From: Chryseobacterium sp. S0630
GTDB taxonomy: Bacteria > Bacteroidota > Bacteroidia > Flavobacteriales > Weeksellaceae
Reading direction: 5' to 3'
Assembly (NCBI RefSeq): GCF_024158915.1
Contig: NZ_JAMZGF010000016.1
Span: 30,745 to 94,744 of the forward strand
Length of the DNA: 64,000 nucleotides
Part shown: piece by piece, positions 46,502 to 55,792 of the stretch
Position numbering within the stretch: position 1 is the first letter of the stretch
How the letters are laid out: each line of letters starts with the position of its first letter
Program-made: the position numbers and the translations under genes
The notes under the pieces: generated by a model
Told to the model about the DNA's origin: nothing
Seen by the model: the letters and a program-made list of their open reading frames with translations, nothing else
The model's database searches: none

Positions 46502-46918
46502 ATGCTTGCAAAGTACATTATATTCATTTTGTTCTATTTTGCTATTACAAAATCATTTGCCCAGGCAGCAGACGGTTTAAGGCTTAACGTAAGGCTTTAT
46601 CCGGTACAGATGCTCGCTATAGGCTCAGGATTTTCGGACGATGGAAACGTGTCTTCCTTCCGGGAGGTTCAGTCTGTAACCATCTCAAGTCCGACAGGGT
46701 TTCAGCTGAATGCAAAATATGATGAATATCACGGTACAATCGGTAATTCCGAAAGCAACAGAGAAAAGTTTGAAGAATATCCTCTTATTAACCATTCTAA
46801 AGGAGTGGTTCAGGAGCAATATCCTATCCAACATGAGATTGAAAATGCTATGGAAAATTTAAGCGTCAACAGAAGTGACGACGAAAATTTTTTAATAATA
46901 ACTCTAATTTCTCAGTAA
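46502..46918 (+). CDS. Small exported pilin-like protein
   Basis: 138 residues from ATG 46502. The open frame extends to a TTG at 46457, but the ATG gives a standard signal peptide (LAKYIIFILFYFAI, cleavage near SFAQA). The mature start, LRLNVRLYPVQMLAIG, matches the next protein (VTLNVRLKPIQTLVVN). Both end in a hydrophobic alternating strand plus SQ (LIITLISQ; LTYTIISQ), as fibre subunits completed by donor strands do. It follows the AraC gene. Probably a minor subunit of the fibre assembled by the downstream chaperone and usher. Confidence 0.6.
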   Translation: MLAKYIIFILFYFAITKSFAQAADGLRLNVRLYPVQMLAIGSGFSDDGNVSSFREVQSVTISSPTGFQLNAKYDEYHGTIGNSESNREKFEEYPLINHSKGVVQEQYPIQHEIENAMENLSVNRSDDENFLIITLISQ

Positions 46919-47058
46919 AAAATTAAGCAAGGTCTAAAAAAATAACTATGCACTGAATAACAATCTTGCAATTTATTCATTCCCTATATATTAAGTAAAA
47001 TTAATGTTTAAGATTAATAAAGCATTCTTTTTACTTTATGGTGATTTTATCAGCATTT

Positions 47059-47149
47059 AAAAGATACTTTTTATGTAATTACTCATAAAAGGTATTGTTT
47101 GGTGCGCGCCTATTTCTTCGTAAAAATTCACAAATAATAAGTATCTTTT
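47059..47149. repeat. Inverted repeat upstream of the pilin-like gene
   Basis: AAAAGATACTTTTTAT (47059-47074) and ATAATAAGTATCTTTT (47134-47149) are inverted copies matching at 15 of 16 positions, 59 bp apart. The intervening DNA has a locally GC-rich GGTGCGCGCC. The layout is like a small invertible segment or a long-range regulatory dyad; no recombinase gene is in the window. Confidence 0.45.
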
Positions 47150-47176
47150 CACAAAGGTCCTGATGTTCTTTGTATT

Positions 47177-47184
47177 TACCTTTG
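47177..47184 (+). promoter_or_regulatory. -7 element for the pilin-like gene
   Basis: TACCTTTG matches TAnnTTTG and lies about 50 bp upstream of the ATG at 47233. No clear -33 TTG was seen. Confidence 0.45.
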
Positions 47185-47232
47185 CATCCGCAATTTTAAA
47201 AAAAATTAATACAAAAAAACGTCTTTAACCTT

Positions 47233-47754
47233 ATGAAAAATTTTATTTTAGCATCTTTTGCTATCCTTGGATTCTCAACATTACAAGCACAAAGTGTAAC
47301 GCTAAATGTCAGACTTAAGCCTATCCAGACTCTTGTTGTTAACAACGCTCAAAAAGTCGTTAATTTAGACTACATCACTAAAGATGACTATGCCAATGGT
47401 GTATCTTCTGTAAACGCAGATCACTTAAGCATTTACAGCACAGGAGGATTCCAGGTAAAAGTAAGAGGTGGTAACGATGTATTAGAGTATGGAGGTAAAA
47501 ACATCCAGGCTAACACCATCCAGATTAAAGCAAGCGCAGGTTCTGACACTGTAAACGGTGCTCAATATGCTCAGAATGTACAATTATCAACTAACGAAGC
47601 TACTTTGGTAACTTCTTCTACCGGAGGGGTAGACAAAAAAATTAACATTGAATACAAAGGAGCCGGAGATAATAAGTACCTGAACAATTATATTGCCGGA
47701 CAAGATCCTACAGTATACACTACTGAACTTACGTATACCATTATTTCTCAATAA
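47233..47754 (+). CDS. Major pilin-like exported protein
   Basis: 173 residues. Signal peptide MKNFILASFAILGFS with cleavage near LQAQS. The mature chain is short, Thr/Ser/Asn/Gly-rich and strongly strand-like: VTLNVRLKPIQTLVVNNAQK, FQVKVRGGNDVLEYGG, then a final LTYTIISQ. No cysteine in the mature part. Length, composition and position directly before a PapD-like chaperone gene fit a fimbrial subunit. It has its own promoter and a hairpin behind it (47773-47805), consistent with higher expression than the assembly genes. Confidence 0.65.
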   Translation: MKNFILASFAILGFSTLQAQSVTLNVRLKPIQTLVVNNAQKVVNLDYITKDDYANGVSSVNADHLSIYSTGGFQVKVRGGNDVLEYGGKNIQANTIQIKASAGSDTVNGAQYAQNVQLSTNEATLVTSSTGGVDKKINIEYKGAGDNKYLNNYIAGQDPTVYTTELTYTIISQ

Positions 47755-47772
47755 TAGACATCATTTTGTAAT

Positions 47773-47805
47773 GATAAAGTGTTGTACCTACCACAGCACT
47801 TTATC
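47773..47805 (+). terminator. Hairpin after the pilin-like gene (attenuator or RNA stabiliser)
   Basis: GATAAAGTG and CACTTTATC pair (9 bp), with an inner TTG/CAG extension. No T-run follows, so partial termination or protection of the upstream message is more likely than full termination. Confidence 0.45.
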
Positions 47806-47829
47806 AACACTTAAAAACTAATCTCCGTC

Positions 47830-48633
47830 ATGAGCAGACTTTCTCTTCTCCTTTTCAGTCTTCTTTTCCTGTCATCTTTTCACGGATATGCACAAACAGG
47901 GGTTTCGGTTTCACCACCAAGACTGTACTTTGAGTCAGGAAACGGAAACAGCAATACCCAGACAATAACGGTAACTAATGTAAGTGCCAAGAATTCTCTG
48001 GATCTTGCTGTAAGTTTAGGAGACTGGGAATATGACGGCAAAGGTGAGAATGTAACATATCCCGCCAATACCCTTCCCACTTCCTGTGCAAGTTGGGTTT
48101 CGGTCAAAAAAGAAGAGAATTACTTTACTTTGGCTCCGGGAGAAAAAAAAGATATTGAGGTTACCATTACGGTTCCGAATGCGCTTTCCAATCAACTGCC
48201 AACTCATACAGCCGTTTTGTATGTCAGCCAGATGAATCCGGTAGATGATGTGGATCATAAAGGTGCCAACATCAAGGTAAGCATCCGCTCAGGAATCAAA
48301 TTATTCCACAAGCTGCCTGCCGCCAAAACTAAAAAACTTGAAATCCAGAATCTGGTATACGGAAAAACAACCAATACAGTCAACCTCTTTTTTGAAAATC
48401 AGGGCGATATATGGGGTGACGGAAAAATATACACTGACTTTGTGAATACCCAAACCGGAAAAAAAGTGTCCCTGGATCCGGTTATCTTTTACTCCATGCC
48501 CGGAAACAAAAGAGAGATGAATATCCCTCTTCCGGCAAGCCTTGAAAAAGGAAAGTATACCGCTTCTGTAATGATTGATTATGGAGACAACAACAATCTG
48601 GAATTAGGAGAATTAAGTTTCAGCTATGAATAG
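47830..48633 (+). CDS. PapD-like periplasmic chaperone
   Basis: 267 residues with a signal peptide ending near HGYAQ. The mature start VSVSPPRLYFESGNGNSNTQ leads into TITVTNVSAKNSLDLAV, the first immunoglobulin-like strand pattern of PapD-type chaperones. FTLAPGEKKDIEVTITVP follows, and a second beta domain starts at about residue 155 (KTKKLEIQNLVYGKTTNTVN). In chaperone/usher systems this protein caps pilin subunits and delivers them to the outer-membrane usher. Its gene overlaps the next by 8 bp. Sequence similarity to classical FimC/PapD is weak; the assignment rests on fold pattern and gene order. Confidence 0.65.
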   Translation: MSRLSLLLFSLLFLSSFHGYAQTGVSVSPPRLYFESGNGNSNTQTITVTNVSAKNSLDLAVSLGDWEYDGKGENVTYPANTLPTSCASWVSVKKEENYFTLAPGEKKDIEVTITVPNALSNQLPTHTAVLYVSQMNPVDDVDHKGANIKVSIRSGIKLFHKLPAAKTKKLEIQNLVYGKTTNTVNLFFENQGDIWGDGKIYTDFVNTQTGKKVSLDPVIFYSMPGNKREMNIPLPASLEKGKYTASVMIDYGDNNNLELGELSFSYE

Positions 48634-49654
48634 TAAAAAGTTCTTTTATTTCTTTCTGTTGATTTCCCTGAACTGCTTCTCACAGGTCAATTACAACTCA
48701 TGGGTGAACAGTTATCTGCAGATTAATTCTTACAGCGGAAATACCAATCCTGATGCTTATACATTTACCCTGGCTGGTAATGGAGCGTTTAATATTCCTT
48801 ACTGGAAAATATCCATGAAGCTGAAACAGCCTGTCACATCTACTGACGGAAATTATACGATGCCTGCCAACAAAATATCATTTCAGCCCGTTTCCACTTC
48901 AGGACAGGCCTATCCGGGACCCGTACCCACGATTCCTCAGATCGGAATGCCACTGAATACTTTTCTTCAGGCAAACCAGGAAGTCTTTTTAATTCCTCAA
49001 TCCAATGCAGCGTTGTACAATCAGCCGCCACAGCCCAACGGCTACTATAACCTACAGGTAAAATACAGCCTGACCGTTATGGGAGGATCTTATCTGGGGA
49101 GCTACCCTTCCTGGACCAGATTTAATGCTCCTGTACAGTTTACAGCGTATGATCAATACAACAATATTATTGGCAGAGGAGATCACATTTTTCAGTTCCA
49201 TATCGGGCCACTCAGCGGAAGTCCGACAGATGTACCCGAAATGTCGCTTCAATTTTCCGCAAAAGCGGTCAACGGATCACTGGAATTTAAAAGTATGTCA
49301 GATTATGTCAACGGAGTAAGTGTCACTTATTCCAATGGACTGATTGTAAAAAGCAATACCAATTATCAGATCAAATTACGTTCTCTTCAGGGGCAGTTCA
49401 GCTCTCCAGCCGGAAACTACATTCCTTTAGGAACCGTAAAAATGAATCTCATCCCCGTTTCAGGAAACAATGGGAATGTATATCCTATCCTGCTGAGTGC
49501 TTCTCCGCAGCTTATCGCGACAGGAGGCTCAACCGGAAGTTCCAGCCTGTATTATGATATCCGATATTCCACCAAAGCCAATGATGAAAGACTGATTAAT
49601 GCCAAATCGGAAGAATATTCCACCACCCTTCAATACGAGATTATCCCCCAATAA
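48626..49654 (+). CDS. Exported protein, possible fibre tip adhesin
   Basis: 342 residues with a signal peptide (FFYFFLLISLNCFS). A first domain of about 180 residues (YNSWVNSYLQINSYSGNTNP) is followed by a second that repeats the pilin-like ending. The second domain ends LQYEIIPQ, matching TYTIISQ of the main pilin-like protein. A two-domain exported protein whose C-terminal half looks like a fibre subunit fits a tip adhesin. It overlaps the chaperone gene by 8 bp and lies 2 bp before the usher-like gene. Ligand unknown. Confidence 0.5.
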   Translation: MNSKKFFYFFLLISLNCFSQVNYNSWVNSYLQINSYSGNTNPDAYTFTLAGNGAFNIPYWKISMKLKQPVTSTDGNYTMPANKISFQPVSTSGQAYPGPVPTIPQIGMPLNTFLQANQEVFLIPQSNAALYNQPPQPNGYYNLQVKYSLTVMGGSYLGSYPSWTRFNAPVQFTAYDQYNNIIGRGDHIFQFHIGPLSGSPTDVPEMSLQFSAKAVNGSLEFKSMSDYVNGVSVTYSNGLIVKSNTNYQIKLRSLQGQFSSPAGNYIPLGTVKMNLIPVSGNNGNVYPILLSASPQLIATGGSTGSSSLYYDIRYSTKANDERLINAKSEEYSTTLQYEIIPQ

Positions 49655-49656
49655 CC

Positions 49657-52452
49657 ATGCTTCAAGACCTGTTCAAAAAAATCTTTTTCATTTTTTTGAT
49701 TTCGTTTCAGATATGGATTCCGGCACAAAGCAGTTCCGGGGTAAGTCTTGATATCCGTAATGAATCCAGAACAGATAAAACAGGGATTCTGGATCTGATC
49801 ATCGTCCTTGACAATCAAAGCACCAATGATTTTAAAGGAAAAGTAAACATTACAATTCCTCAAGGTTTCAGAAATATTTCAGGCAACAGTCTTCAGGTCG
49901 AAATGAAATCCGGGGAGCATCTTTTCCTTCCGGTAAAGATCGTGGTCAGCAATAATGCCGTTTCAGGAGAATCCCGTCTGGGTTTCCGTCTTTCGGACCA
50001 GCAGAATAAAACAATGGCGGAAAAAGAAATACCATACACCGTCACTGAAAATAATGCCATGCGCATCACGGCAGAAAACCCACTGATCTATGTGAATAAA
50101 GCCACCGATTCAGTAGAAGTAAGGGCAAGGGTTTCCAATCTTGGGAACAGAAAGCAGTATGTAACGGTTGTATTTAAAATTCCGGAAGCTGAGCAGGGAA
50201 ATGCTTTTATAGAGAAAAAAGGAAGTATGGGTGTACAGAAAGATTCAGTCTTTGTGTTCCGGTTTCTGCCTTCCAGAATCAGATCCCGAAGCACTCAGAT
50301 TTCCGTCAATATCGCAGGTTTCAGAGAGCCGGACAGAGAAATATTCGGCAACACCAGTGTTTCTATCCAGAATGTCTCTTCGGTACAGCGTTATGAGGAT
50401 ATGGAATCCACAGCATTTTTCAACTTTACCAAGAACACCATCACGGCAAGCTACAGACATGCCGGAGAAAACCTGGAGATGTATCAATTGGTAGGTTCCG
50501 GAGGTTTCAACCTTCCTTCAGGATATATTTTCATCCGGGGGAATATCTATACCATGACGAATCAGAGCGATCCTATTGTCAATAATACCTATCTGACCTA
50601 TCACAGGGAAAACAGTGAATTCACGATCGGAAATATCAATAAATTACTGGAACTTTCCATGTTCGGAAGAGGGTTGGAATATGCCTACACATCTCCGGAT
50701 AAAGACAAAAAAATTGAAGCAGGTTTCGTAGACCAGACCTACAGCCTGATCGAAAGAAATTCTTTTCTGAAATATGGTTATGGATTTTATACCCGGGGAA
50801 CTCTTGGCGCTCAAAACGCTTCCCGAAATATCTCCGGAACTTATATTTTCAGGGATGATCCTTACGAAAAAGCCAGACATCATGTAGCCGGAACAGATCT
50901 TCAGTATGCTTTCGGTAAAGACTGGAAAACGAATACCAAAGTGTATGGCGGACTGAGTTTCTACGAAAACAACCAGCCCTCCAAGCCTTCATTAGCTTTG
51001 GAATCCCAATATTCAGGAATGATTAAAAAGGTCAATCTGAACGGAAACTATTTCTACAGCACAGATTATTATCCCGGAAACAGAAGAGGAATTTTGCAGA
51101 TTCAGCAGAATTTCTCTACCATGATTTTCAAAGACCATTATGTGTATGCCAACATTGTGGCTTCGCATTTTTCGCCTAAGTTCTACTTTTACGACAACAC
51201 CCTGAATTCAAGCAATATAAGACTGGATACGGGAATCAATTTCCCAAAAAAAGGGAATTTCGGGATGGGACTCGGATATCAGTATCAGGAAGAAAACTCC
51301 AACTCTTATAATAATTTCTTCAATGCCCAGCCTTATGAGAACACGAAACAGCTGAAAGCACAACGTTTTACAGAATATCTTACCTGGCTGAGTCCTGATA
51401 AGCAACACACCTCCATCTTAAGCATGGAAACAGGATTGGCACAATATCCGGACAACGACAAACAGCAGTTCCAGATGAAAGTAAGCGGAACTTACAGCTA
51501 CAAATGGCTGACCGTGAACGGGATCTATCAGCATGGAAGCTATTTCCTTTCCGAATATGCTTTTTCAAAAATGATGAACCAAAGCACTCCCTACGAAAAG
51601 CTTTCCCTTTCTGCTTTTGTGAATAAAAATTTCTTCAACCGTCAGCTGAATGTCACTTCAGGTGTTTCTTATACTGATGATGTTCTGTATGGAAAATCGC
51701 CTTCCGGTTTTTTGAACCTGAAATATTCAAGAGAAAAATATGCCCTGTACCTGAACTCTTCCTACTTCAGCTATACTGCAGGAAGTTTCACCAATAATCT
51801 GTTGACCGTGGAAGCCGGTGTAACCGTCAACCTTAGAAACAGCACCCTGGATCCGGGTAAAAAAGGTGATATCAAAGCATTTGTCTATTATGACCTGAAC
51901 GAAAATAGTATCTATGATGAAGGCGACAAAGAAGCGGCAGGCTATCTCATTATGCTCAACAATATTTCATTTAAAACCGATCCGTCAGGTTCTATCAGCT
52001 ACCGTTCTATCCCTTATGGAAAGTATGCCCTGAAACAGGTGATCCAGCAAGGCTGGTATTATGATGAAACCGAATTTACCGTAGACAAGCACCACTACTC
52101 TTTTGAGATCCCTCTTCATCAAAACGGAACTACCCAGGGAAAGATAACCTATGATTTTGACACCAAAACCGCAGTAGATTTCACGCCCAAAGTAGGAGGT
52201 ATTCTTTTCAATATTTACCGCAACGAACAGTTAGTACATCATATCATCACCGATGACAACGGGGAATTTGCCTCCTTCCTGCCCTCCGGAAATTACAGGA
52301 TTGAATTGAACAAAAACTCTCTGCCTTCCAACACCTATTGCGAACGCTCTACTGATACTTTCAAAGTAGAAGCCGGGAAAATAGTACAACTTGAGCCTTT
52401 TGTGATTAAGGTAAGGGAGAAGGTGATTAGGGTGAAGAAGTTTGGGGGTTAA
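49657..52452 (+). CDS. Outer-membrane usher-like protein
   Basis: 931 residues with a signal peptide (FFIFLISFQIWIPAQS). Residues about 28-230 are two beta-sandwich domains (LDLIIVLDNQSTND, then VEVRARVSNLGNRKQYVTVV). About 235-735 show alternating aromatic strands (ASYRHAGENLEMYQLVGSGG, GLEYAYTSPDKDKKIEAGF, FLNLKYSREKYALYLNSSYF), as expected for a large outer-membrane barrel. About 745-931 hold two SdrD/CarboxypepD-like beta domains (IKAFVYYDLNENSIYDEGD; GKITYDFDTK). This order (periplasmic N domain, barrel, C-terminal beta domains) matches fimbrial ushers. Primary similarity to FimD is not obvious, so function is inferred from architecture and the adjacent chaperone. Confidence 0.6.
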   Translation: MLQDLFKKIFFIFLISFQIWIPAQSSSGVSLDIRNESRTDKTGILDLIIVLDNQSTNDFKGKVNITIPQGFRNISGNSLQVEMKSGEHLFLPVKIVVSNNAVSGESRLGFRLSDQQNKTMAEKEIPYTVTENNAMRITAENPLIYVNKATDSVEVRARVSNLGNRKQYVTVVFKIPEAEQGNAFIEKKGSMGVQKDSVFVFRFLPSRIRSRSTQISVNIAGFREPDREIFGNTSVSIQNVSSVQRYEDMESTAFFNFTKNTITASYRHAGENLEMYQLVGSGGFNLPSGYIFIRGNIYTMTNQSDPIVNNTYLTYHRENSEFTIGNINKLLELSMFGRGLEYAYTSPDKDKKIEAGFVDQTYSLIERNSFLKYGYGFYTRGTLGAQNASRNISGTYIFRDDPYEKARHHVAGTDLQYAFGKDWKTNTKVYGGLSFYENNQPSKPSLALESQYSGMIKKVNLNGNYFYSTDYYPGNRRGILQIQQNFSTMIFKDHYVYANIVASHFSPKFYFYDNTLNSSNIRLDTGINFPKKGNFGMGLGYQYQEENSNSYNNFFNAQPYENTKQLKAQRFTEYLTWLSPDKQHTSILSMETGLAQYPDNDKQQFQMKVSGTYSYKWLTVNGIYQHGSYFLSEYAFSKMMNQSTPYEKLSLSAFVNKNFFNRQLNVTSGVSYTDDVLYGKSPSGFLNLKYSREKYALYLNSSYFSYTAGSFTNNLLTVEAGVTVNLRNSTLDPGKKGDIKAFVYYDLNENSIYDEGDKEAAGYLIMLNNISFKTDPSGSISYRSIPYGKYALKQVIQQGWYYDETEFTVDKHHYSFEIPLHQNGTTQGKITYDFDTKTAVDFTPKVGGILFNIYRNEQLVHHIITDDNGEFASFLPSGNYRIELNKNSLPSNTYCERSTDTFKVEAGKIVQLEPFVIKVREKVIRVKKFGG

Positions 52453-52604
52453 AAAATAATATTTGAAGATTAGCCATTCAATCCTCTATTTCTATCTATA
52501 AACACAGTAACTTATGGTTTACCGTAATCTTTTTTCTCTTGTTTTATTTTTCTTTGCATTTTAATATCATTATTTTTACGGCAAATACTATTTTTCTTTC
52601 AATA

Positions 52605-54164
52605 ATGGCTAAAAAAGTCCAGACAAAATCCACTGAAGAAATTCTGTGGGACTCTGCAAATAAATTACGTGGTTCTGTGGAACCATCAGAATATAAACAC
52701 GTCGTTCTAAGTTTGATATTTCTCAAATTTGCGAATGATAAATTTTTAAGAAGAAGACAAGGGCTTATCAACGAGCACAAAGACGCATTTCTTGAAATTC
52801 CAGAATTCTATCAGGCTGAAAATATCTTTTATCTACCGGAAGAATCACGATGGACATACATTATAGAAAATGCTAAACAGGAAGACATTACTTTAAAAGT
52901 AGATTCTGCACTGAAAACAATAGAGCGCACCAATAAATCTTTAGAAGGAGCCTTACCAGATAATTATTTTTCCCGTCTTGGATTGGATCAGTCTAAATTC
53001 TCTGCTCTATTAGATAGCATCAACAATATTGACACCTTGAAAGATGAAGCCCATGATATTGTAGGGCGTGTCTATGAATATTTCTTAAGTAAATTTGCTA
53101 TCGCAGAAGGCAAAGGAAAAGGAGAATTCTATACTCCAAAATCTATTGTTAATCTGCTTGCAGAAATGATAGAGCCTTACAAAGGGAAAATCTATGATCC
53201 ATCTTGTGGCTCTGGTGGTATGTTTGTACAATCTCTTAAATTTATTGAAAAGCATAAAGGAAACAAAAAGGATGTTTCTATTTATGGACAAGAATTAACT
53301 AACACGACCTATAAACTGGCTAAAATGAACTTAGCTATCCGTGGTATTGCGTCTAATCTTGGAAGTAAGGCTGCAGATACCTTTGCAGATGACCAGCATA
53401 AAGATCTGAAAGCCGATTACATTATGGCCAACCCACCTTTTAATTTAAAGGATTGGCGAGCCGAAAATGAATTGACGGATGACCAGCGATGGGCAGGCTA
53501 TGAAGTACCTCCAAAATCCAATGCCAATTACGGATGGATTTTGAATATGATCTCCAAACTATCTCAGAATGGTGTTGCCGGGTTTATTTTGGCAAATGGT
53601 GCTTTATCTGGTGGTGGTGAAGAATATAAAATCAGAAAACAGATTATTGAAAATGATTTGGTAGAAGCTATTGTCATTCTACCAAGAGCGATGTTTTATT
53701 CTACAGACATTTCTGTGACTTTATGGATTTTGAATCGTAACAAAAAAGAAAGAACTCTGCACGTAAATGATGGTACTAAAAACTATCGCAGCCGTGAAAA
53801 CGAGGTTCTTTTTATGGATCTTCGTCAAAAGGGAGAACCTTTTGAAAAGAAATTCATCCAGTTTGGCGAAGAAGAAATAACAACAATTGCTGGGCACTAT
53901 CATAATTGGCAGCAGATTGATTGGGAAGAAACGTATCAAAATATTCCTGAATACTCTTATAGTGCAACTTTAGAAGAAATTCGTAAAAAAGATTACTCAT
54001 TAGTACCAAGCAAATATATTGAGTTTGTAAACCGTGATGAAAGCCTGGATTATGATGAACAGATGCAAATTTTGCAGACTGATTTGAAAGATTTGTTTCA
54101 GCAGGAAAGTCAGTTGAAGGAAGAGGTTTCCAATGTTTTTAAAACTTTGGGCTATGAGTTATAA
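52605..54164 (+). CDS. hsdM: Type I restriction-modification methyltransferase subunit HsdM
   Basis: 519 residues from ATG 52605 (MAKKVQTKSTEEILWDSANK). An in-frame start 22 codons earlier would add a hydrophobic stretch foreign to HsdM. The N-terminal helical domain contains LRGSVEPSEYKHVVLSLIFL. The N6-adenine methylase core has the SAM motif YDPSCGSGGMFVQS near 196 and the catalytic NPPF near 276. With two HsdM and one HsdS it methylates adenine in the bipartite target; with HsdR it forms the restriction complex. The gene overlaps hsdS by 11 bp. Confidence 0.95.
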   Translation: MAKKVQTKSTEEILWDSANKLRGSVEPSEYKHVVLSLIFLKFANDKFLRRRQGLINEHKDAFLEIPEFYQAENIFYLPEESRWTYIIENAKQEDITLKVDSALKTIERTNKSLEGALPDNYFSRLGLDQSKFSALLDSINNIDTLKDEAHDIVGRVYEYFLSKFAIAEGKGKGEFYTPKSIVNLLAEMIEPYKGKIYDPSCGSGGMFVQSLKFIEKHKGNKKDVSIYGQELTNTTYKLAKMNLAIRGIASNLGSKAADTFADDQHKDLKADYIMANPPFNLKDWRAENELTDDQRWAGYEVPPKSNANYGWILNMISKLSQNGVAGFILANGALSGGGEEYKIRKQIIENDLVEAIVILPRAMFYSTDISVTLWILNRNKKERTLHVNDGTKNYRSRENEVLFMDLRQKGEPFEKKFIQFGEEEITTIAGHYHNWQQIDWEETYQNIPEYSYSATLEEIRKKDYSLVPSKYIEFVNRDESLDYDEQMQILQTDLKDLFQQESQLKEEVSNVFKTLGYEL

Positions 54165-55404
54165 AAGATTAGGAAATTACATTACATTAATAGATAATAG
54201 AAATAGAGACTTATCGGATTATCCATTATTAGGAGTTTCTGTACAAAAACGTTTTATACCTTCCATAGCTAATATTATTGGGTCAGATATGTCAAAGTAT
54301 AAAATTATTGAGAAAAATAACTTTACATATATAGCAGATACATCGAGAAGAGGGGATAAAATAGGTATAGCACTACTAAAAGAATTTGAAAAAGCGATAG
54401 TTTCTCAGGCTTACACGAGCTTTAAAATTATTGATGAAAATGAATTGTCTCCAGATTATTTAATGATGTGGTTTTCACGACCTGAATTTGATCGTTATGC
54501 AAGATATCATTCAATAGGTAGTGTTAGGGAAGTTTTTGACTGGAAAGATATGTGTGACGTTGAATTACCTATCCCTTCTATTGAAGAACAAAATGAAATT
54601 GTTGCTCAATATCAAAGTATAGAGAACAAAATAAAAGTTAATGAGCAAATTTGTGAAAAACTAGAAGCTACTGCACAGGCTTTGTATAAACATTGGTTTG
54701 TGGATTTTGAATTTCCTGATGAAAATGGAAAACCATATAAATCTTCTGGTGGTAAAATGGTTTGGAATGAAGAGCTTGGAAAGGAAATTCCTGAGGGTTG
54801 GGGTACAGACCTTTTAAAAAATTATTGCTCTATTAAAGGTGGTAAGAGATTACCTAAAGATAATGAATTAAATAATTACCAAGAAGGAAGGCCATACATA
54901 AGAGTTGCTGACATGAATAAAAATAAATTTATAGCATTGAATTCTAAATTTCAGTATATAAATGATGAAATACAAAAATTTATTTCAAAATATATTGTTG
55001 CAAAAGATAATGTATTAATTTCAATTGTTGGAACTATTGGATTAGTAAATATTATACATAAGTCCTTACATCAAGCCAATCTAACAGAAAATTGCTTTAA
55101 ATTAACTAATTTTAAAATAATTAACTCAGATTATTTATATCATTTCTTAACTTCAAACGATGGTCAAAGAGAAATTGAGATGAAAACAGTAGGTGGTGTT
55201 CAAGCTAAGCTACCCATGTATAATGTAGAATTATTGGATCTTATGATTCCTTCAGAAAATATTTTAAAACACTTCAAAGCCATTTGTATCAAATTGAATG
55301 ACCTTTTACTAAATAAAAAACTAGAACTAGATAGACTCACACAACTACAAAGCTTGTTGTTGTCGCAGTTATCAGTTGGAGGGAAAGTGGAAAATGTATT
55401 ATGA
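54154..55404 (+). CDS. hsdS: Type I restriction-modification specificity subunit HsdS
   Basis: 416 residues from ATG 54154 (MSYKRLGNYITLID). Two target recognition domains (about 1-160 and 220-380) are separated by the central conserved helix ATAQALYKHWFVDFEFPDEN and end with the second helix TQLQSLLLSQLSVGGK. It recognises both halves of the bipartite DNA target; the site cannot be predicted. Both target domains are visibly more AT-rich than hsdM or hsdR, as is common for exchanged specificity domains. It is followed by a 388-bp non-coding gap and a reverse transcriptase gene instead of directly by hsdR. Confidence 0.93.
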   Translation: MSYKRLGNYITLIDNRNRDLSDYPLLGVSVQKRFIPSIANIIGSDMSKYKIIEKNNFTYIADTSRRGDKIGIALLKEFEKAIVSQAYTSFKIIDENELSPDYLMMWFSRPEFDRYARYHSIGSVREVFDWKDMCDVELPIPSIEEQNEIVAQYQSIENKIKVNEQICEKLEATAQALYKHWFVDFEFPDENGKPYKSSGGKMVWNEELGKEIPEGWGTDLLKNYCSIKGGKRLPKDNELNNYQEGRPYIRVADMNKNKFIALNSKFQYINDEIQKFISKYIVAKDNVLISIVGTIGLVNIIHKSLHQANLTENCFKLTNFKIINSDYLYHFLTSNDGQREIEMKTVGGVQAKLPMYNVELLDLMIPSENILKHFKAICIKLNDLLLNKKLELDRLTQLQSLLLSQLSVGGKVENVL

Positions 55405-55429
55405 GAAAATAAGAAAAGTATAATAAAAA

Positions 55430-55790
55430 CTATGGAGTAGTGAAGAACCGAAGTAGACGTATTAGGGCAAAAGGCGAAAGTCTACCTAACTTGAAAAACG
55501 GTTAGAGTCTGTAAATTTCATATAGACAAATAACTAAGAGAATATCTTGGGAAACTTGTCCGAAGAGACCTATCTGAATCAATTTCAGTGAGGTTGGAAT
55601 CATACCAGAGATGAATGTTATCAATTTGTTCATACTATTTGAATTTAGTTGTAAATATACGTCAATTATTTAGCTACCCAGCGTATAGTCGGAGCGATGA
55701 GCAATCATCGAGAGAGCATGTCTACTTCAGGGAAATGTGTAATTTCCTAAAGGATTGCTTCGCACTGGGTCTTCGCTACTCCTTTTATAA
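55430..55790 (+). ncRNA. Structured RNA upstream of the reverse transcriptase
   Basis: A dense series of helices fills the gap between hsdS and the RT gene. GTAGAC/GTCTAC is at 55453-55458 and 55480-55485, and CTAAC/GTTAG at 55486-55490 and 55501-55505. GACCT/AGGTT encloses CTGAA/TTCAG at 55567-55595. A long-range helix TAGC-ACCCAG / CTGGGT-GCTA (55671-55681 with 55765-55778) encloses two hairpins: CGATGA-GCAA-TCATCG (GNRA loop, 55695-55710) and GGAAAT-GTGTA-ATTTCC (55731-55747). Defence RTs of the DRT2 class use such an upstream RNA as template and cofactor. The ends given are approximate; no promoter was recognised. Confidence 0.65.
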
Positions 55791-55792
55791 TC

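Larger units (their letters stand above)
46919..47232. other. Regulatory gap before the main pilin-like gene
   Basis: 314 bp without an ORF. It contains a 16-bp imperfect inverted repeat (47059-47074, 47134-47149) and a promoter element at 47177, annotated separately. Confidence 0.45.

Noticed and set aside
52539..52604. 22-codon extension of HsdM
   Set aside because: Hydrophobic and unlike HsdM N-termini; MAKKVQTKSTEEIL is the typical start.
54133..54153. Earlier hsdS start (seven extra codons)
   Set aside because: MSYKRLGNYI is the usual HsdS opening. The earlier ATG adds only hydrophobic residues within the end of hsdM.
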